The notes beneath the pieces were generated by a model. That model had not been told where the DNA came from. It saw only the letters and a program-made list of their open reading frames with translations, and made no database searches. A DNA stretch of 64,000 nucleotides from Oscillospiraceae bacterium (GTDB lineage Bacteria > Bacillota > Clostridia > Oscillospirales > Oscillospiraceae). Both the position numbers and the translations under genes were made by a program. The stretch spans positions 62,001 to 126,000 of the forward strand of contig WRLE01000008.1 in NCBI GenBank assembly GCA_009777775.1. Reading direction: 5' to 3'. Below, in pieces: positions 18,338 through 26,955 of this stretch (position 1 is the first letter of the stretch; every line of letters begins with the position of its first letter).

Positions 18338-19765
18338 CTATACGTCGTATTGGACTCTCCTGCGTCCTTTGATTATTGCGAATCCAAGGAAGCCTGCCAG
18401 ACCTAAGGCGATTAGCGTCACATAGGGGAGGTCGTCCACATCAAGTCCCGTGGGAGTTGCGTTTGTTCTTGTATTGAGATACTTGACATAGTTTTTGTCT
18501 ACACCCATTGGGAGCCTATGAGGACCGATGTCCGGTTGAGGTTCGTTTCGTGGGAATCCCCAAGTTGCATATGAAGCCAGACCTGTGAATGTGTCAGTAC
18601 CAGCAAAGGTGCGTACATATTCAGGTATAAAGTCTGTGGTTGGTAAGAGCTCCTCGATTTGTACTATCGCACCGACATGGACATCAATAAACTTTAGTTT
18701 TTGATCATTCCAGAGTTTCACGTTTACATTGCTTCCTGCAGGGAAGTTGATGTAGCCGGTGATTGGGTCTGTACCGCTGTGGTTTAATGTGCCTTTAACA
18801 ATGTTGCCGGCAGCGTCTACCACATAACCTCTATAAACTGGTGTTCCAGGTACTAGAGATGGTTTTATGAAGTTAATTTTAAATTCAAATGCTACAGTGT
18901 TTATCCAGTTGGGATCCGGGTCGTAACCGGCAGTGTTCTTCCAGAGTTCCAGCACTATGTCGGTTTCCTTACCATCGCTCATCCAGAACTTGTTGGTGAA
19001 GATAAGTTGTGAGAAACCATCTTCGAGTTTTTCGTAAGGTTTTGGTCTCTTTCCACCAGGAGTTGGGTCGACTTTCGTTCCACCTGGGTCGCCGTCATAG
19101 TACTCGTCTATGTAACCAGCAATGGTAATTGCATTGACATATTGCACATAGAGCTCTCCATGCTCGTCCTTGGCTATCCAGAACTCAACGGTATATCGTG
19201 CAGGTGAAGTCTCATATCCTGTATTCGATGTGAAGTTATTGAGGTTGATACTATTATATCCATCGGGATTTACTTGGGCTTCTCTCACAGTATACTTGTA
19301 CACACCAGTTCCGGGCCATACGATCTTTGGGTCTAGTGCTAAGTCGCTGGATTCTTTGACAACCCATTTTTCTTCGCCATCTGGTTCGCCTTTCGGTCCC
19401 ATATTGAAGAAGATTCCAAGACCACTTCCGTTTCCGTTATTTGCATGGTTGGTATCGTCTGCCGGTGAGAAATTGATATACTTGGGTCCGATTTCCGGCA
19501 TTTTTGCTATTGTCGCGGGGTCTACTGCTGCGTCAATTCCTACTTTACTAAAGATAAACTTGAAACTGGCTTCTGGGGTTGTGGTGCCCATCGGCATTTT
19601 CAGCCTTTTAGTTATAACTGATTTGGCTTGGTCTAAGGGTCCTGTACCCACTGAGTGTTTCGGAGGTCCACCTGCAAAGGCAGGAATCGCTGTACTGAAT
19701 GCCATTAGCATTACAAGGGCTATACTAGTTATCAGCCTAAATTTTCTTGAACGTTTTCTAATCAT
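18338..19765 (-). CDS. major (backbone) pilin with two isopeptide-type domains
   Basis: A secreted surface protein of 475 residues. The signal peptide ends near AFAGG (about residue 32). Two Spy0128/FctA-like domains follow: residues about 40-265 (Lys near TKRLKMP, Glu in TVREAQ, Asn in IFTNKF) and about 270-425. The C-terminus has the sorting-type motif NATPTGLDVDD, a hydrophobic segment and KGRRRVQ. The PTG-L/I motif is shared with the large adhesin and differs from the IPKTG of the third surface protein. The ATG at 19765 has AAAGGAG upstream. It has its own promoter with the palindromic element at 19967. Its position directly before a sortase supports a backbone role. Confidence 0.88.
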   Translation of the reverse strand: MIRKRSRKFRLITSIALVMLMAFSTAIPAFAGGPPKHSVGTGPLDQAKSVITKRLKMPMGTTTPEASFKFIFSKVGIDAAVDPATIAKMPEIGPKYINFSPADDTNHANNGNGSGLGIFFNMGPKGEPDGEEKWVVKESSDLALDPKIVWPGTGVYKYTVREAQVNPDGYNSINLNNFTSNTGYETSPARYTVEFWIAKDEHGELYVQYVNAITIAGYIDEYYDGDPGGTKVDPTPGGKRPKPYEKLEDGFSQLIFTNKFWMSDGKETDIVLELWKNTAGYDPDPNWINTVAFEFKINFIKPSLVPGTPVYRGYVVDAAGNIVKGTLNHSGTDPITGYINFPAGSNVNVKLWNDQKLKFIDVHVGAIVQIEELLPTTDFIPEYVRTFAGTDTFTGLASYATWGFPRNEPQPDIGPHRLPMGVDKNYVKYLNTRTNATPTGLDVDDLPYVTLIALGLAGFLGFAIIKGRRRVQYDV

Positions 19766-19945
19766 TTCTTTTTTCTCCTTTGAAAAGTTAAATAATAATT
19801 TTAATATTGTATTTAGTGTATATTCAATTGTTATATATCCGCAGGAGTTTCTTTCGTATCGGACTTCCAACTCTTCGGAAACTCCTGTTAATACCCATTA
19901 TTTGTATTGCATTGCGTTGTGTTATTGTGTATTGCTTATGTTTGT

Positions 19946-19990
19946 ATTTTAACCGTTTATCATTTTTGCAACTACACCCTTTAGGGTATA
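19946..19990 (-). promoter_or_regulatory. regulated promoter of the backbone pilin with shared palindrome
   Basis: Read on the minus strand: TATACCC-N4-GGGTGTAGTTGCA, a 15-bp gap, then TAAAAT (19946-19951). There is no good -35 box, so an activator on the ACCC/GGGT palindrome is likely. The same element with the same spacing lies upstream of the adhesin (25530-25574). It starts right after the stop of the signal-peptidase-like gene. Confidence 0.7.
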
Positions 19991-19993
19991 AAT

Positions 19994-21394
19994 TCATATG
20001 CTTCTTCTACGTATTAATGCCATTACTTTGCCTAAAGTGTTGGATATATCTACAGTACCGTATATACGGCTATCTTCAGCACCAGATCGACTGTCAGCCA
20101 GTACGAAGACATGACCTTCTGGTACAACCAAGGGGAAATCTATTCCTTCCTCGTATTTTTCTGTACGCTGATATATGTTGGCTTCTTGCTGGGTAGAGCC
20201 ATTGATGGTAAGCCCATACTCGGTGATGTCAACTATATCTCCAGCAATTGCCACAACCCGCCTCACTTGCATTTTTCCTCTGTATTCAAAGACTATCGTA
20301 TCTTGAGGTAAATAACCGCTTTTAGTGTATCTATGGAATATGACCAGATCACCGTCTTTTATCGATGGGTTCATCGATGGTTCACCATATCTTGCAAAGC
20401 CAAATACGAAGGTGAACATCGCCGCGAAACACAATAGGATTACTGCAACCTTCATTATAAGAAGGACTAGGTCTTTCCATAGAGGGGTGTTTTGTTGTGC
20501 TTTTTTAGCTGCTGCTTTTGCAGCCGCTTTTGCTTTTTTCTTTTGCTCTTTTTTGCTTATTATGGGCTCATCGGGCCTTTTGATATTTGGGTCGAGGGCT
20601 TCTTGGTTCTTTTCACGTGTTGTTGCCTGAGTTTGTAGCTCCAAAACCAGCACATCAGCCTCTTCTTGGGAAAGCACACGATGCTTCTCCTGGGCTTCTT
20701 TTTCCTCTTGCAAAGCCTCCACCAGCTCATTGGCTTGCTTTTGGGTTAGGTTTCGATCTGATTTAGATTTAGCCTCTTGGGCAGCTTGCATCTCAAGCTG
20801 GGCTTGGGCTTGCTGTGCCGCTTCCGCTTGCCGTGCTGCTTCGGCTTGCTGTGCCGCCTCTGCTTGTCGCTCTATCTCTGCAACACGCAAAGCTTCCGCC
20901 AACCGAGCCGCTTCTGCTTCTGCTTGCTTCTGCGCGTCTTCAGCTTGTCGCGCTGCTTCTGCTCGACGCTGGGCTTCTGCTTGCCTTGCTGATTCCGCTT
21001 GACGCTGGGCTTCTGCTTGTCGCGCTATTTCTGCTTGCCGTGCCGCCTCCGCTTCCGCTTGCTGTATTGCCTCCGCTTGCCGTACCGCCTCTGCTTGTCG
21101 CTCTAACTCTGCAACACGCAAGGCTTCTGCTAACCGCTGGGCTTCTGCCTCCGCTATACGTAGAGCTTCCTCTTGGCGCGCTGCTTCTGCTCGCTGCTGG
21201 GCTTCTGCTAGTCGCTGTGCCTCCGCTGCTTTTCTGGCTGCTTCCTTTTGAGCCTCTTCGTTTTTCTTAGCTTCTTGGGCTTCATCTAGTTTTGCTTCAT
21301 GAAGGCTCTGAGCAGCTCCATATTTGGGCACATCGAACTTTTTCAGCAAATCATCGAATATTTCCTTGTTTAATTGCTCTGAGCTTTTCAACAT
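19994..21394 (-). CDS. signal peptidase I-like protein with long coiled-coil N-terminus
   Basis: A fusion of about 466 residues. Residues 30-230 are a highly charged Ala/Gln/Glu/Arg-rich coiled coil built from repeats like RQAEAQRQAE, presumably cytoplasmic. A membrane segment (about 306-329) then leads to an S26 signal peptidase domain. The nucleophile Ser is present in EPSMNPS (about Ser340) and box E in DSRSGAEDSR, but the general-base Lys of the VKRV motif is Arg (QVRRVVAIAGD). Pilus loci of streptococci encode a similar peptidase relative (SipA/LepA) needed for polymerisation although it is catalytically dead. By analogy this may be a pilin chaperone; an active variant cannot be excluded. 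The ATG at 21394 has GGAGGTG 9 nt upstream. Confidence 0.85.
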   Translation of the reverse strand: MLKSSEQLNKEIFDDLLKKFDVPKYGAAQSLHEAKLDEAQEAKKNEEAQKEAARKAAEAQRLAEAQQRAEAARQEEALRIAEAEAQRLAEALRVAELERQAEAVRQAEAIQQAEAEAARQAEIARQAEAQRQAESARQAEAQRRAEAARQAEDAQKQAEAEAARLAEALRVAEIERQAEAAQQAEAARQAEAAQQAQAQLEMQAAQEAKSKSDRNLTQKQANELVEALQEEKEAQEKHRVLSQEEADVLVLELQTQATTREKNQEALDPNIKRPDEPIISKKEQKKKAKAAAKAAAKKAQQNTPLWKDLVLLIMKVAVILLCFAAMFTFVFGFARYGEPSMNPSIKDGDLVIFHRYTKSGYLPQDTIVFEYRGKMQVRRVVAIAGDIVDITEYGLTINGSTQQEANIYQRTEKYEEGIDFPLVVPEGHVFVLADSRSGAEDSRIYGTVDISNTLGKVMALIRRRSI

Positions 21395-21479
21395 TTTCTC
21401 TTTCACCTCCATTAGCTACAATTTTTTAATTGGAGGGGTGGACAGCAAGTAGAATCATTTGTCCACCCCTTAAAAGTTT

Positions 21480-24400
21480 TTATGAACTCACTCTTCTTTT
21501 TAAATATGTAAGTCCGGTTTTTCCTGATATATAGAGGGCAATCGCAATCAATGCAAATGCCATGAACATCAGTGCGTCGTCATTAATTCCCGTGGGAACA
21601 ACATCATCTTGTGCGTTATAGAAATCGAATGTACGATTCACCTGTCCCACTGTGCTCAGCACCATATCTGTGGTAAAAGTAACCCCTTGGTACATGCTAT
21701 CTAAGTAGCTCATTCGATATCCGAGGATCCGTGTTTCCACAATCCTAATCTTCACATTGGCTGGTACATTCTGGATGGTTATTTTCTGCCCATGTTTCAA
21801 CTCAAACTGTGCCCTGCCGCCTGATGCAAGCCATAATGTTCCATTGTTTGGTGCTGTAGCACCGGAACCTGCAACAGTGCTTCCAACAAAGCTAAATGCT
21901 TTATTTGTCGGCAAGGGATTGTTATTGCTATCTGTAAAGTATATGTTAAAGGTGAAAGCTGGCCGTTTGTCTGCGTAGTCCCCCGTCACCATTTTACTTA
22001 TCGTTACATTGACTTCTTTGTAATCATCATAGACAAAGTAAATTGTTCTGTCTGATGAGACTGGCACATTGTAAGGTACTCCTCCCTGATAGTTGCTTCC
22101 GCTGGGAGGATTGTCCCAGATGTAACCTTTGTATTCATGGTTTGCCACATTCGGCAAGTCATTCATTGCTTTGCTATAACCTGGGCTTGCACTGATAAAG
22201 GCAAAGCTGTCTGGAATACCTACGGAAGCTCCCTTGGTATTCACATACTTCTCTGTAATCAAGTGAAAACTAGCTGAACCTGGATCGTACTTCACAGGCA
22301 AATTCCTGTAATAACTGTCATGGACATGTCCATTGTTGTAGTACTTATAGGTTTCATTCACAGAGTAGATATTTGGATTGTCAAATTTTAGTGGAGTATT
22401 CGTATTCGTCAAGCGTGAAAGCTGCCTGTAACCACTGGCTGTCTGCACATACAAGTGGTAGTTTTGCGATGAGGATGACCAAGCGGTGAAGGAAAGCATA
22501 CCAAGATCGAATGGTGCGGTCAGCACCCGTATGGGGTTTGATATATCACCGCCAAGGGTCACTATTATTTTCGTACCGGAATTGAGCAATGTGCCTGTGT
22601 TCGGTGTAAGCCCCTCGGTGAAGCTGATGTTCACATAGTAGGCATTTCCCTGGTTCATACCATTCTTGTGAGCGGATGTATCATCACCAGCATATATCCC
22701 TGCGAAGGCATGGCGTTGTTTTCCATATCCTACGATGTCTGCTGTTGAACTGATGAACAAGTTCGGTAAAACCTTGTTATCCCAACCAGTTCCTACAGCT
22801 GTTCCATAGTTGAATTCTGCGACAATTTTTCCACCTGTGATAGTGACATTACCACTTACACCTGGAACATTACCTGGTACGCTGGCACCTTGGTATCCAC
22901 CATGACCTATTCCCGCTCCATTATTGGACTTGGCAAGAATGTCACCGCCGATGATTTCTATGTTTAGGTTTCCACCAATCAGTCCTGCTTCAGTTCCCGT
23001 AGCTCCACCACCGCCACCAATTGCTGCACCAGTGTAACTTGTTATTGTCGTAGCAGTTATATTTCCACCTGTTATTTTTATATCAGAATGGGAAGAACGC
23101 TGACCGCCACCAATGGCTGCTCCATTTTTAGCATGGGCATCTATGATCCCACTGTGAATTTCTATTTTGTCTTTTCGTGCTTCTGTCATGGTCAGATTGT
23201 TTCCACTGCTGGAGCCTCCTCCAATGCCAGCACCTCTGCCATTGTTTATTGCTTCAATAGTTCCTCCATTGATTGTGACCACACCATATCCACCTCTGCC
23301 TCCGCCGATGGCAGCACCATATGAGTTGAGGACTGCCTCTGCTTTCACTTTTCCACCATTAATGACAACAAAACCTTCACCATTGTATGTGCCACCGATA
23401 ACAGCAGAATCGGCGGTAGAACCTCCTGCACCACCATTTTGTTTTATATCAAGGGTACCACCATTGATGGTGATAAGACCGCTGCTACCACTCTCAGCTC
23501 CAGTACCTGAGCTGTACATTCCGCCAATGGCGGCATAAACATTGCTGTTAGCACCTGTCATTGTCAAGCTGCCCAAAGGACTCCCTGAAAACGGTGACGC
23601 TGCACTGTCTATCGTCAGTTGGGCTTGGCTTCGTACTGTGATGCGCCCTGTTGGAAAGTTGCTATTATCATAGAGGTATAGATTTAGTTTTGCATTCCCA
23701 AGTATATTCATATAAAAATCTGTACTGAGCTTGTTGAATATTATGCTCGTATTGACTCCTGCTGGTAGATCGACTGTCCAAAATCCTGCAGTGTTACCTG
23801 TTTGTCTGATTTCATATATATGTGACTGTGCCGCACTGTTGAATGTGATTTTTCTATAAGCATCTACAGTAAATCCAACATAGGTCCCCGGACTTATAGC
23901 AGGTCCATTTTGTCCGATATTAATGATGATATCTGCCTGTATCGCAGCTGGTGCCCTTTGTGGTCCGCCCATCATATTGAAGGGGTCACCTACGGTGATG
24001 ACAGCTGTGGGTAAAACACCGCTGTAGTTGTAGCCTTGAGGTTTGGCAGTTAGGTAATATACACCGTCCATATCGCCATCATAAAAGCCTTCCCAACTCA
24101 CAGGGACACTGGCTGTATAAGCAATAGTCTTGCCGTTTTCTTCTGTCTCGCTGCTTCCTGACCCGCCGCCACCTGAGCCGCCAGTTGAGCTTTCTTTTTC
24201 TTCTAGCTCGTTTTCTTCTAACTCGATTTCTTCTAATTCGCTTTCTTCTGATTCGATTTCTTCTGCTTCGATTTCTTCTAGCTCAGTCTCTTTCGACTCA
24301 CCTTCTCCATTATTGACTTCTCCATTACTGTCTTTGTTTTCATCTTCGTCTTCGTTATCGTCTTCGTTATCGTCTTTATTTTCGCCATCGGGATTTCCAT

Positions 24401-25445
24401 TCTCCTGCTCGCCGCTGTTTTCCGATTCTTTATCCTCTAGCTCAGTATTTTCGGATTCCTTGTTTTCTGATTTCTCATCTTCTGGCTCACCACTCTCTGA
24501 ACCGCCGCTCTCCGAACCGCCGCTCTCTGAACCACTACTTTCGGAACCACCATTTTCAGATTGGCTCCCTGCTGGCTCACTTCCAACAGATTCGTTTCCG
24601 TTATTAGATGAACCACCGTTTGAGTTCTCTCCGCTTTCCGAACCACTGTTTCCAGCACCATTGCTCTCGGAACCACTACCTTCGGGTTCATTGTTTATGG
24701 ATTCATTGTTTGCGGACTCATTGCTAACGGATTCTTGTGTATTTACTTCACCACCGCTAGACATCTCATCCCGCTGGATGCTATTTTCGTTGCCAGAAAC
24801 TTCGTCCCTTTGTATCTCGCTAACGTTTCCCTCAGATTCATTGCTCGTTATAACAATTCCCTCGGACTCACTGCCGTTTTCTACAATTGCTTCTTGTGAA
24901 TTAGCAGATTCCCTTTCCTCGTTTTCGTTGCTAAGGCGAACAAAACCATTTTGATTTTCATCCCCCCATAATCTAGGCAATTCCAATGAACTGCTATTAT
25001 GTACTAATGTACCAATAGAAAGTGAAATGGGTCTTGACACACTAATTTCTTCCATTGATATTTCATCTGAATGACTATGCTCGATTTCACTAGGTACTTC
25101 TACAATATCTTCCACAATTACACTGGTTTCTTCGATAATATCAACCTGTGATTGCTCTGAAGATTCTGACAATTCTCCTTGAGAACTCTGAGCATTGTCA
25201 ATTAATACCGCTCGCAATTGATTCGGTAGTTTTAGCTCATCTAATGATGTGCCCACATCCACCCAAATTTCATGGTGGATTTCGCTTGGCTCAAAGTATA
25301 ATATCGTGGCATTATTAACCATATTACCTGGGTTTATCGTAGTGCTTCCCATGCTGGGCAATGCCAAAAAAAGCATCATGGCGACAACAAGCGCAACTGA
25401 TGTCGCCTTGTGCGCAGTATCTTTCTTTATCAATCTAGTTTTCAC
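21480..25445 (-). CDS. large repetitive adhesin, likely pilus tip protein
   Basis: A 1321-residue secreted surface protein. A GTG start at 25445 has GGAGG 9 nt upstream. The signal peptide covers about 35 residues. Residues about 190-430 are low-complexity Ser/Glu/Asn/Gly-rich, shifting to Glu-rich repeats (SEESELEEIE-like). Residues about 560-940 contain repeated GAAIGGG and ITINGG units, predicted to form a parallel beta-helix like carbohydrate-binding Cthe_2159-type domains. A Spy0128-type pilin domain (about 1150-1275) has Lys in ISKMVTGD, Glu in IVETRI and Asn in DFYNAQD. The tail is VVPTGINDD, a hydrophobic helix and LKRRVSS. It is first in the operon with the regulated promoter at 25530. 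The ligand is unknown. Confidence 0.88.
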   Translation of the reverse strand: MKTRLIKKDTAHKATSVALVVAMMLFLALPSMGSTTINPGNMVNNATILYFEPSEIHHEIWVDVGTSLDELKLPNQLRAVLIDNAQSSQGELSESSEQSQVDIIEETSVIVEDIVEVPSEIEHSHSDEISMEEISVSRPISLSIGTLVHNSSSLELPRLWGDENQNGFVRLSNENEERESANSQEAIVENGSESEGIVITSNESEGNVSEIQRDEVSGNENSIQRDEMSSGGEVNTQESVSNESANNESINNEPEGSGSESNGAGNSGSESGENSNGGSSNNGNESVGSEPAGSQSENGGSESSGSESGGSESGGSESGEPEDEKSENKESENTELEDKESENSGEQENGNPDGENKDDNEDDNEDEDENKDSNGEVNNGEGESKETELEEIEAEEIESEESELEEIELEENELEEKESSTGGSGGGGSGSSETEENGKTIAYTASVPVSWEGFYDGDMDGVYYLTAKPQGYNYSGVLPTAVITVGDPFNMMGGPQRAPAAIQADIIINIGQNGPAISPGTYVGFTVDAYRKITFNSAAQSHIYEIRQTGNTAGFWTVDLPAGVNTSIIFNKLSTDFYMNILGNAKLNLYLYDNSNFPTGRITVRSQAQLTIDSAASPFSGSPLGSLTMTGANSNVYAAIGGMYSSGTGAESGSSGLITINGGTLDIKQNGGAGGSTADSAVIGGTYNGEGFVVINGGKVKAEAVLNSYGAAIGGGRGGYGVVTINGGTIEAINNGRGAGIGGGSSSGNNLTMTEARKDKIEIHSGIIDAHAKNGAAIGGGQRSSHSDIKITGGNITATTITSYTGAAIGGGGGATGTEAGLIGGNLNIEIIGGDILAKSNNGAGIGHGGYQGASVPGNVPGVSGNVTITGGKIVAEFNYGTAVGTGWDNKVLPNLFISSTADIVGYGKQRHAFAGIYAGDDTSAHKNGMNQGNAYYVNISFTEGLTPNTGTLLNSGTKIIVTLGGDISNPIRVLTAPFDLGMLSFTAWSSSSQNYHLYVQTASGYRQLSRLTNTNTPLKFDNPNIYSVNETYKYYNNGHVHDSYYRNLPVKYDPGSASFHLITEKYVNTKGASVGIPDSFAFISASPGYSKAMNDLPNVANHEYKGYIWDNPPSGSNYQGGVPYNVPVSSDRTIYFVYDDYKEVNVTISKMVTGDYADKRPAFTFNIYFTDSNNNPLPTNKAFSFVGSTVAGSGATAPNNGTLWLASGGRAQFELKHGQKITIQNVPANVKIRIVETRILGYRMSYLDSMYQGVTFTTDMVLSTVGQVNRTFDFYNAQDDVVPTGINDDALMFMAFALIAIALYISGKTGLTYLKRRVSS

Positions 25446-25529
25446 GACTATCTACCTCCATTTGTTTTGTGCTATATTTTTACTCAAAATCTGCATATCG
25501 TGAGTGTTGCTAATAATGATTACGTTCGT

Positions 25530-25574
25530 ATTCTACAATTTTCAGGAAAATGCAACTACACCCAAAAGGGTATA
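25530..25574 (-). promoter_or_regulatory. regulated promoter of the adhesin/pilus operon with shared palindrome
   Basis: The sequence TGCAACTACACCC-N4-GGGTATA (plus-strand reading, 25551-25574) matches the pilin element except in the central four bases. On the minus strand a TAGAAT -10 (25530-25535) lies at the same 15-bp distance. It sits about 85 bp upstream of the adhesin GTG. Confidence 0.7.
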
Positions 25575-25621
25575 TATTAGAGGTAGAAAAAGGTATTTAT
25601 ATGAACTTAAAAATAAATATC

Positions 25622-25650
25622 TTGAAAAATATTGCTTTTACAATTAATAT
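25622..25650 (+). promoter_or_regulatory. sigma-A-type promoter for the FIST gene
   Basis: TTGAAA (25622-25627), a 17-bp spacer, then TAATAT (25645-25650), 42 bp before the ATG at 25692. Confidence 0.55.
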
Positions 25651-25691
25651 GTTAATATGAATAAAAGTTTATATTGGATGGAGGGGATTAA

Positions 25692-26843
25692 ATGATTAAG
25701 TCCTATAGCGCATTTACCAGCGAAGTCGACGATGTACAGCTGGCGGTATCAGAAATAATTACCCAGCTCGAACCTGAAAAAAACTGCCTTGATAGCACAG
25801 TGGGCATAGTCACCTGTTATCACGAATTTGCAACGGAAAAAATCGTTGCTGAGCTATATAAAAAACTTGGTTTTCCCATTATCGGAACAACGACTACTGC
25901 CATATCAACAAACAGCGGTTTCGGGCAGCTGGACTTGTCAATACTTATGATTACCTCCGATGATGTTGTATTTACTGCAGTTTGTTCAGATTCCCTCGAC
26001 GATGGTTTGGATAAACCATTTGAAATAATGTACAAAAAAGCTGTCCAAGGACATAATGAAACTCCCAAACTCATCATTAGTGCTGCACCTTTGATGTTGA
26101 AATTCGCAGGAGACCAATATGTGGAAGCTTTGAATAAAATTTCGGGCGGTGTTCCCAACTTTGGAACCCTTGCCATCGACAATACTTCAGATTATCGACA
26201 TAGTTATGTGATGTTTAACGATAAAATCGAACGAAATATCTATGCAATCATCCTAGCAAGCGGAAATATCCAGCCAAAGTTTCTTTACGCTTCTTTTTCA
26301 CCGGAATATATCCACACACAAAGCTCAGTAATAACAAAATCAGAGGGGAATCTCCTTCAGGAAGTGGATGGTTTTCCACTAATCAACTACATGGAAAACA
26401 TTGGTTTGGCTGAAAACGGAAAAGTCAGCGATGTACTTCATTCCATACCCTTTATCCTTGACTATACAGGAGAAGGTATTCCTGTATCTAGGGTACTTTT
26501 GTCTTGGAGTAAAGAAGGCTATGGTGTCTGTGGCGGCTTAATGCCCATGGGTACAAAGTTTAGTCTGGGTACTTGGGATAAGGACGATGTATTGGGAACC
26601 ACAATCCGCACCTTGGAAAGCATCATGGAAAACGAATCTCTATCAACATTGATTCTCCATTCCTGTGTGGCTAGGAGTTATTCTCTGGGAACAGAGCTAT
26701 TGGCAGAGACGGAAAAAGTCAACGAGCTCCTTGTGGATCTTCCTTACATATTTTCCTACGCAGGAGGCGAAATTTGTCCCATTAACGACTCTGAAAACAC
26801 AAACAGCTTCCACAACAACACAATAATAGCCTGCGCATTTTAA
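25692..26843 (+). CDS. FIST domain sensory protein
   Basis: A 383-residue cytoplasmic protein with FIST_N (about residues 25-225) and FIST_C (about 235-370) domains, a predicted small-ligand sensor usually linked to signal transduction. Recognisable blocks are GFPIIGTTT, SGGVPNFGT, FPLINYMENIGL and YAGGEICP near the end, where FIST_C proteins place GEI motifs. GGAGGGG precedes the start. The hybrid histidine kinase begins 113 bp downstream on the same strand, so the two probably form one sensory system: FIST senses a ligand and the kinase transmits the signal. No output response regulator is adjacent. Confidence 0.88.
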   Translation: MIKSYSAFTSEVDDVQLAVSEIITQLEPEKNCLDSTVGIVTCYHEFATEKIVAELYKKLGFPIIGTTTTAISTNSGFGQLDLSILMITSDDVVFTAVCSDSLDDGLDKPFEIMYKKAVQGHNETPKLIISAAPLMLKFAGDQYVEALNKISGGVPNFGTLAIDNTSDYRHSYVMFNDKIERNIYAIILASGNIQPKFLYASFSPEYIHTQSSVITKSEGNLLQEVDGFPLINYMENIGLAENGKVSDVLHSIPFILDYTGEGIPVSRVLLSWSKEGYGVCGGLMPMGTKFSLGTWDKDDVLGTTIRTLESIMENESLSTLILHSCVARSYSLGTELLAETEKVNELLVDLPYIFSYAGGEICPINDSENTNSFHNNTIIACAF

Positions 26844-26955
26844 AATCAGGTGTAAGCCATTACCATAAAAGCCATTGCGTTCAGTTTCGCATTTACACAT
26901 ATCACCAAGCACGAAACACGAATTCCTAATTCCTAACTCAAAAGCGGGGTGCATC

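Noticed and set aside
20815..21270. Leucine/Ala-rich plus-strand ORF opposite the signal-peptidase-like gene
   Set aside because: It is the mirror image of the repetitive coiled-coil codons; no ribosome site and no family.
24130..24954. Ser/Pro-rich plus-strand ORF of 274 codons opposite the adhesin
   Set aside because: It is the antisense of the adhesin low-complexity region; its length is explained by repeat bias.
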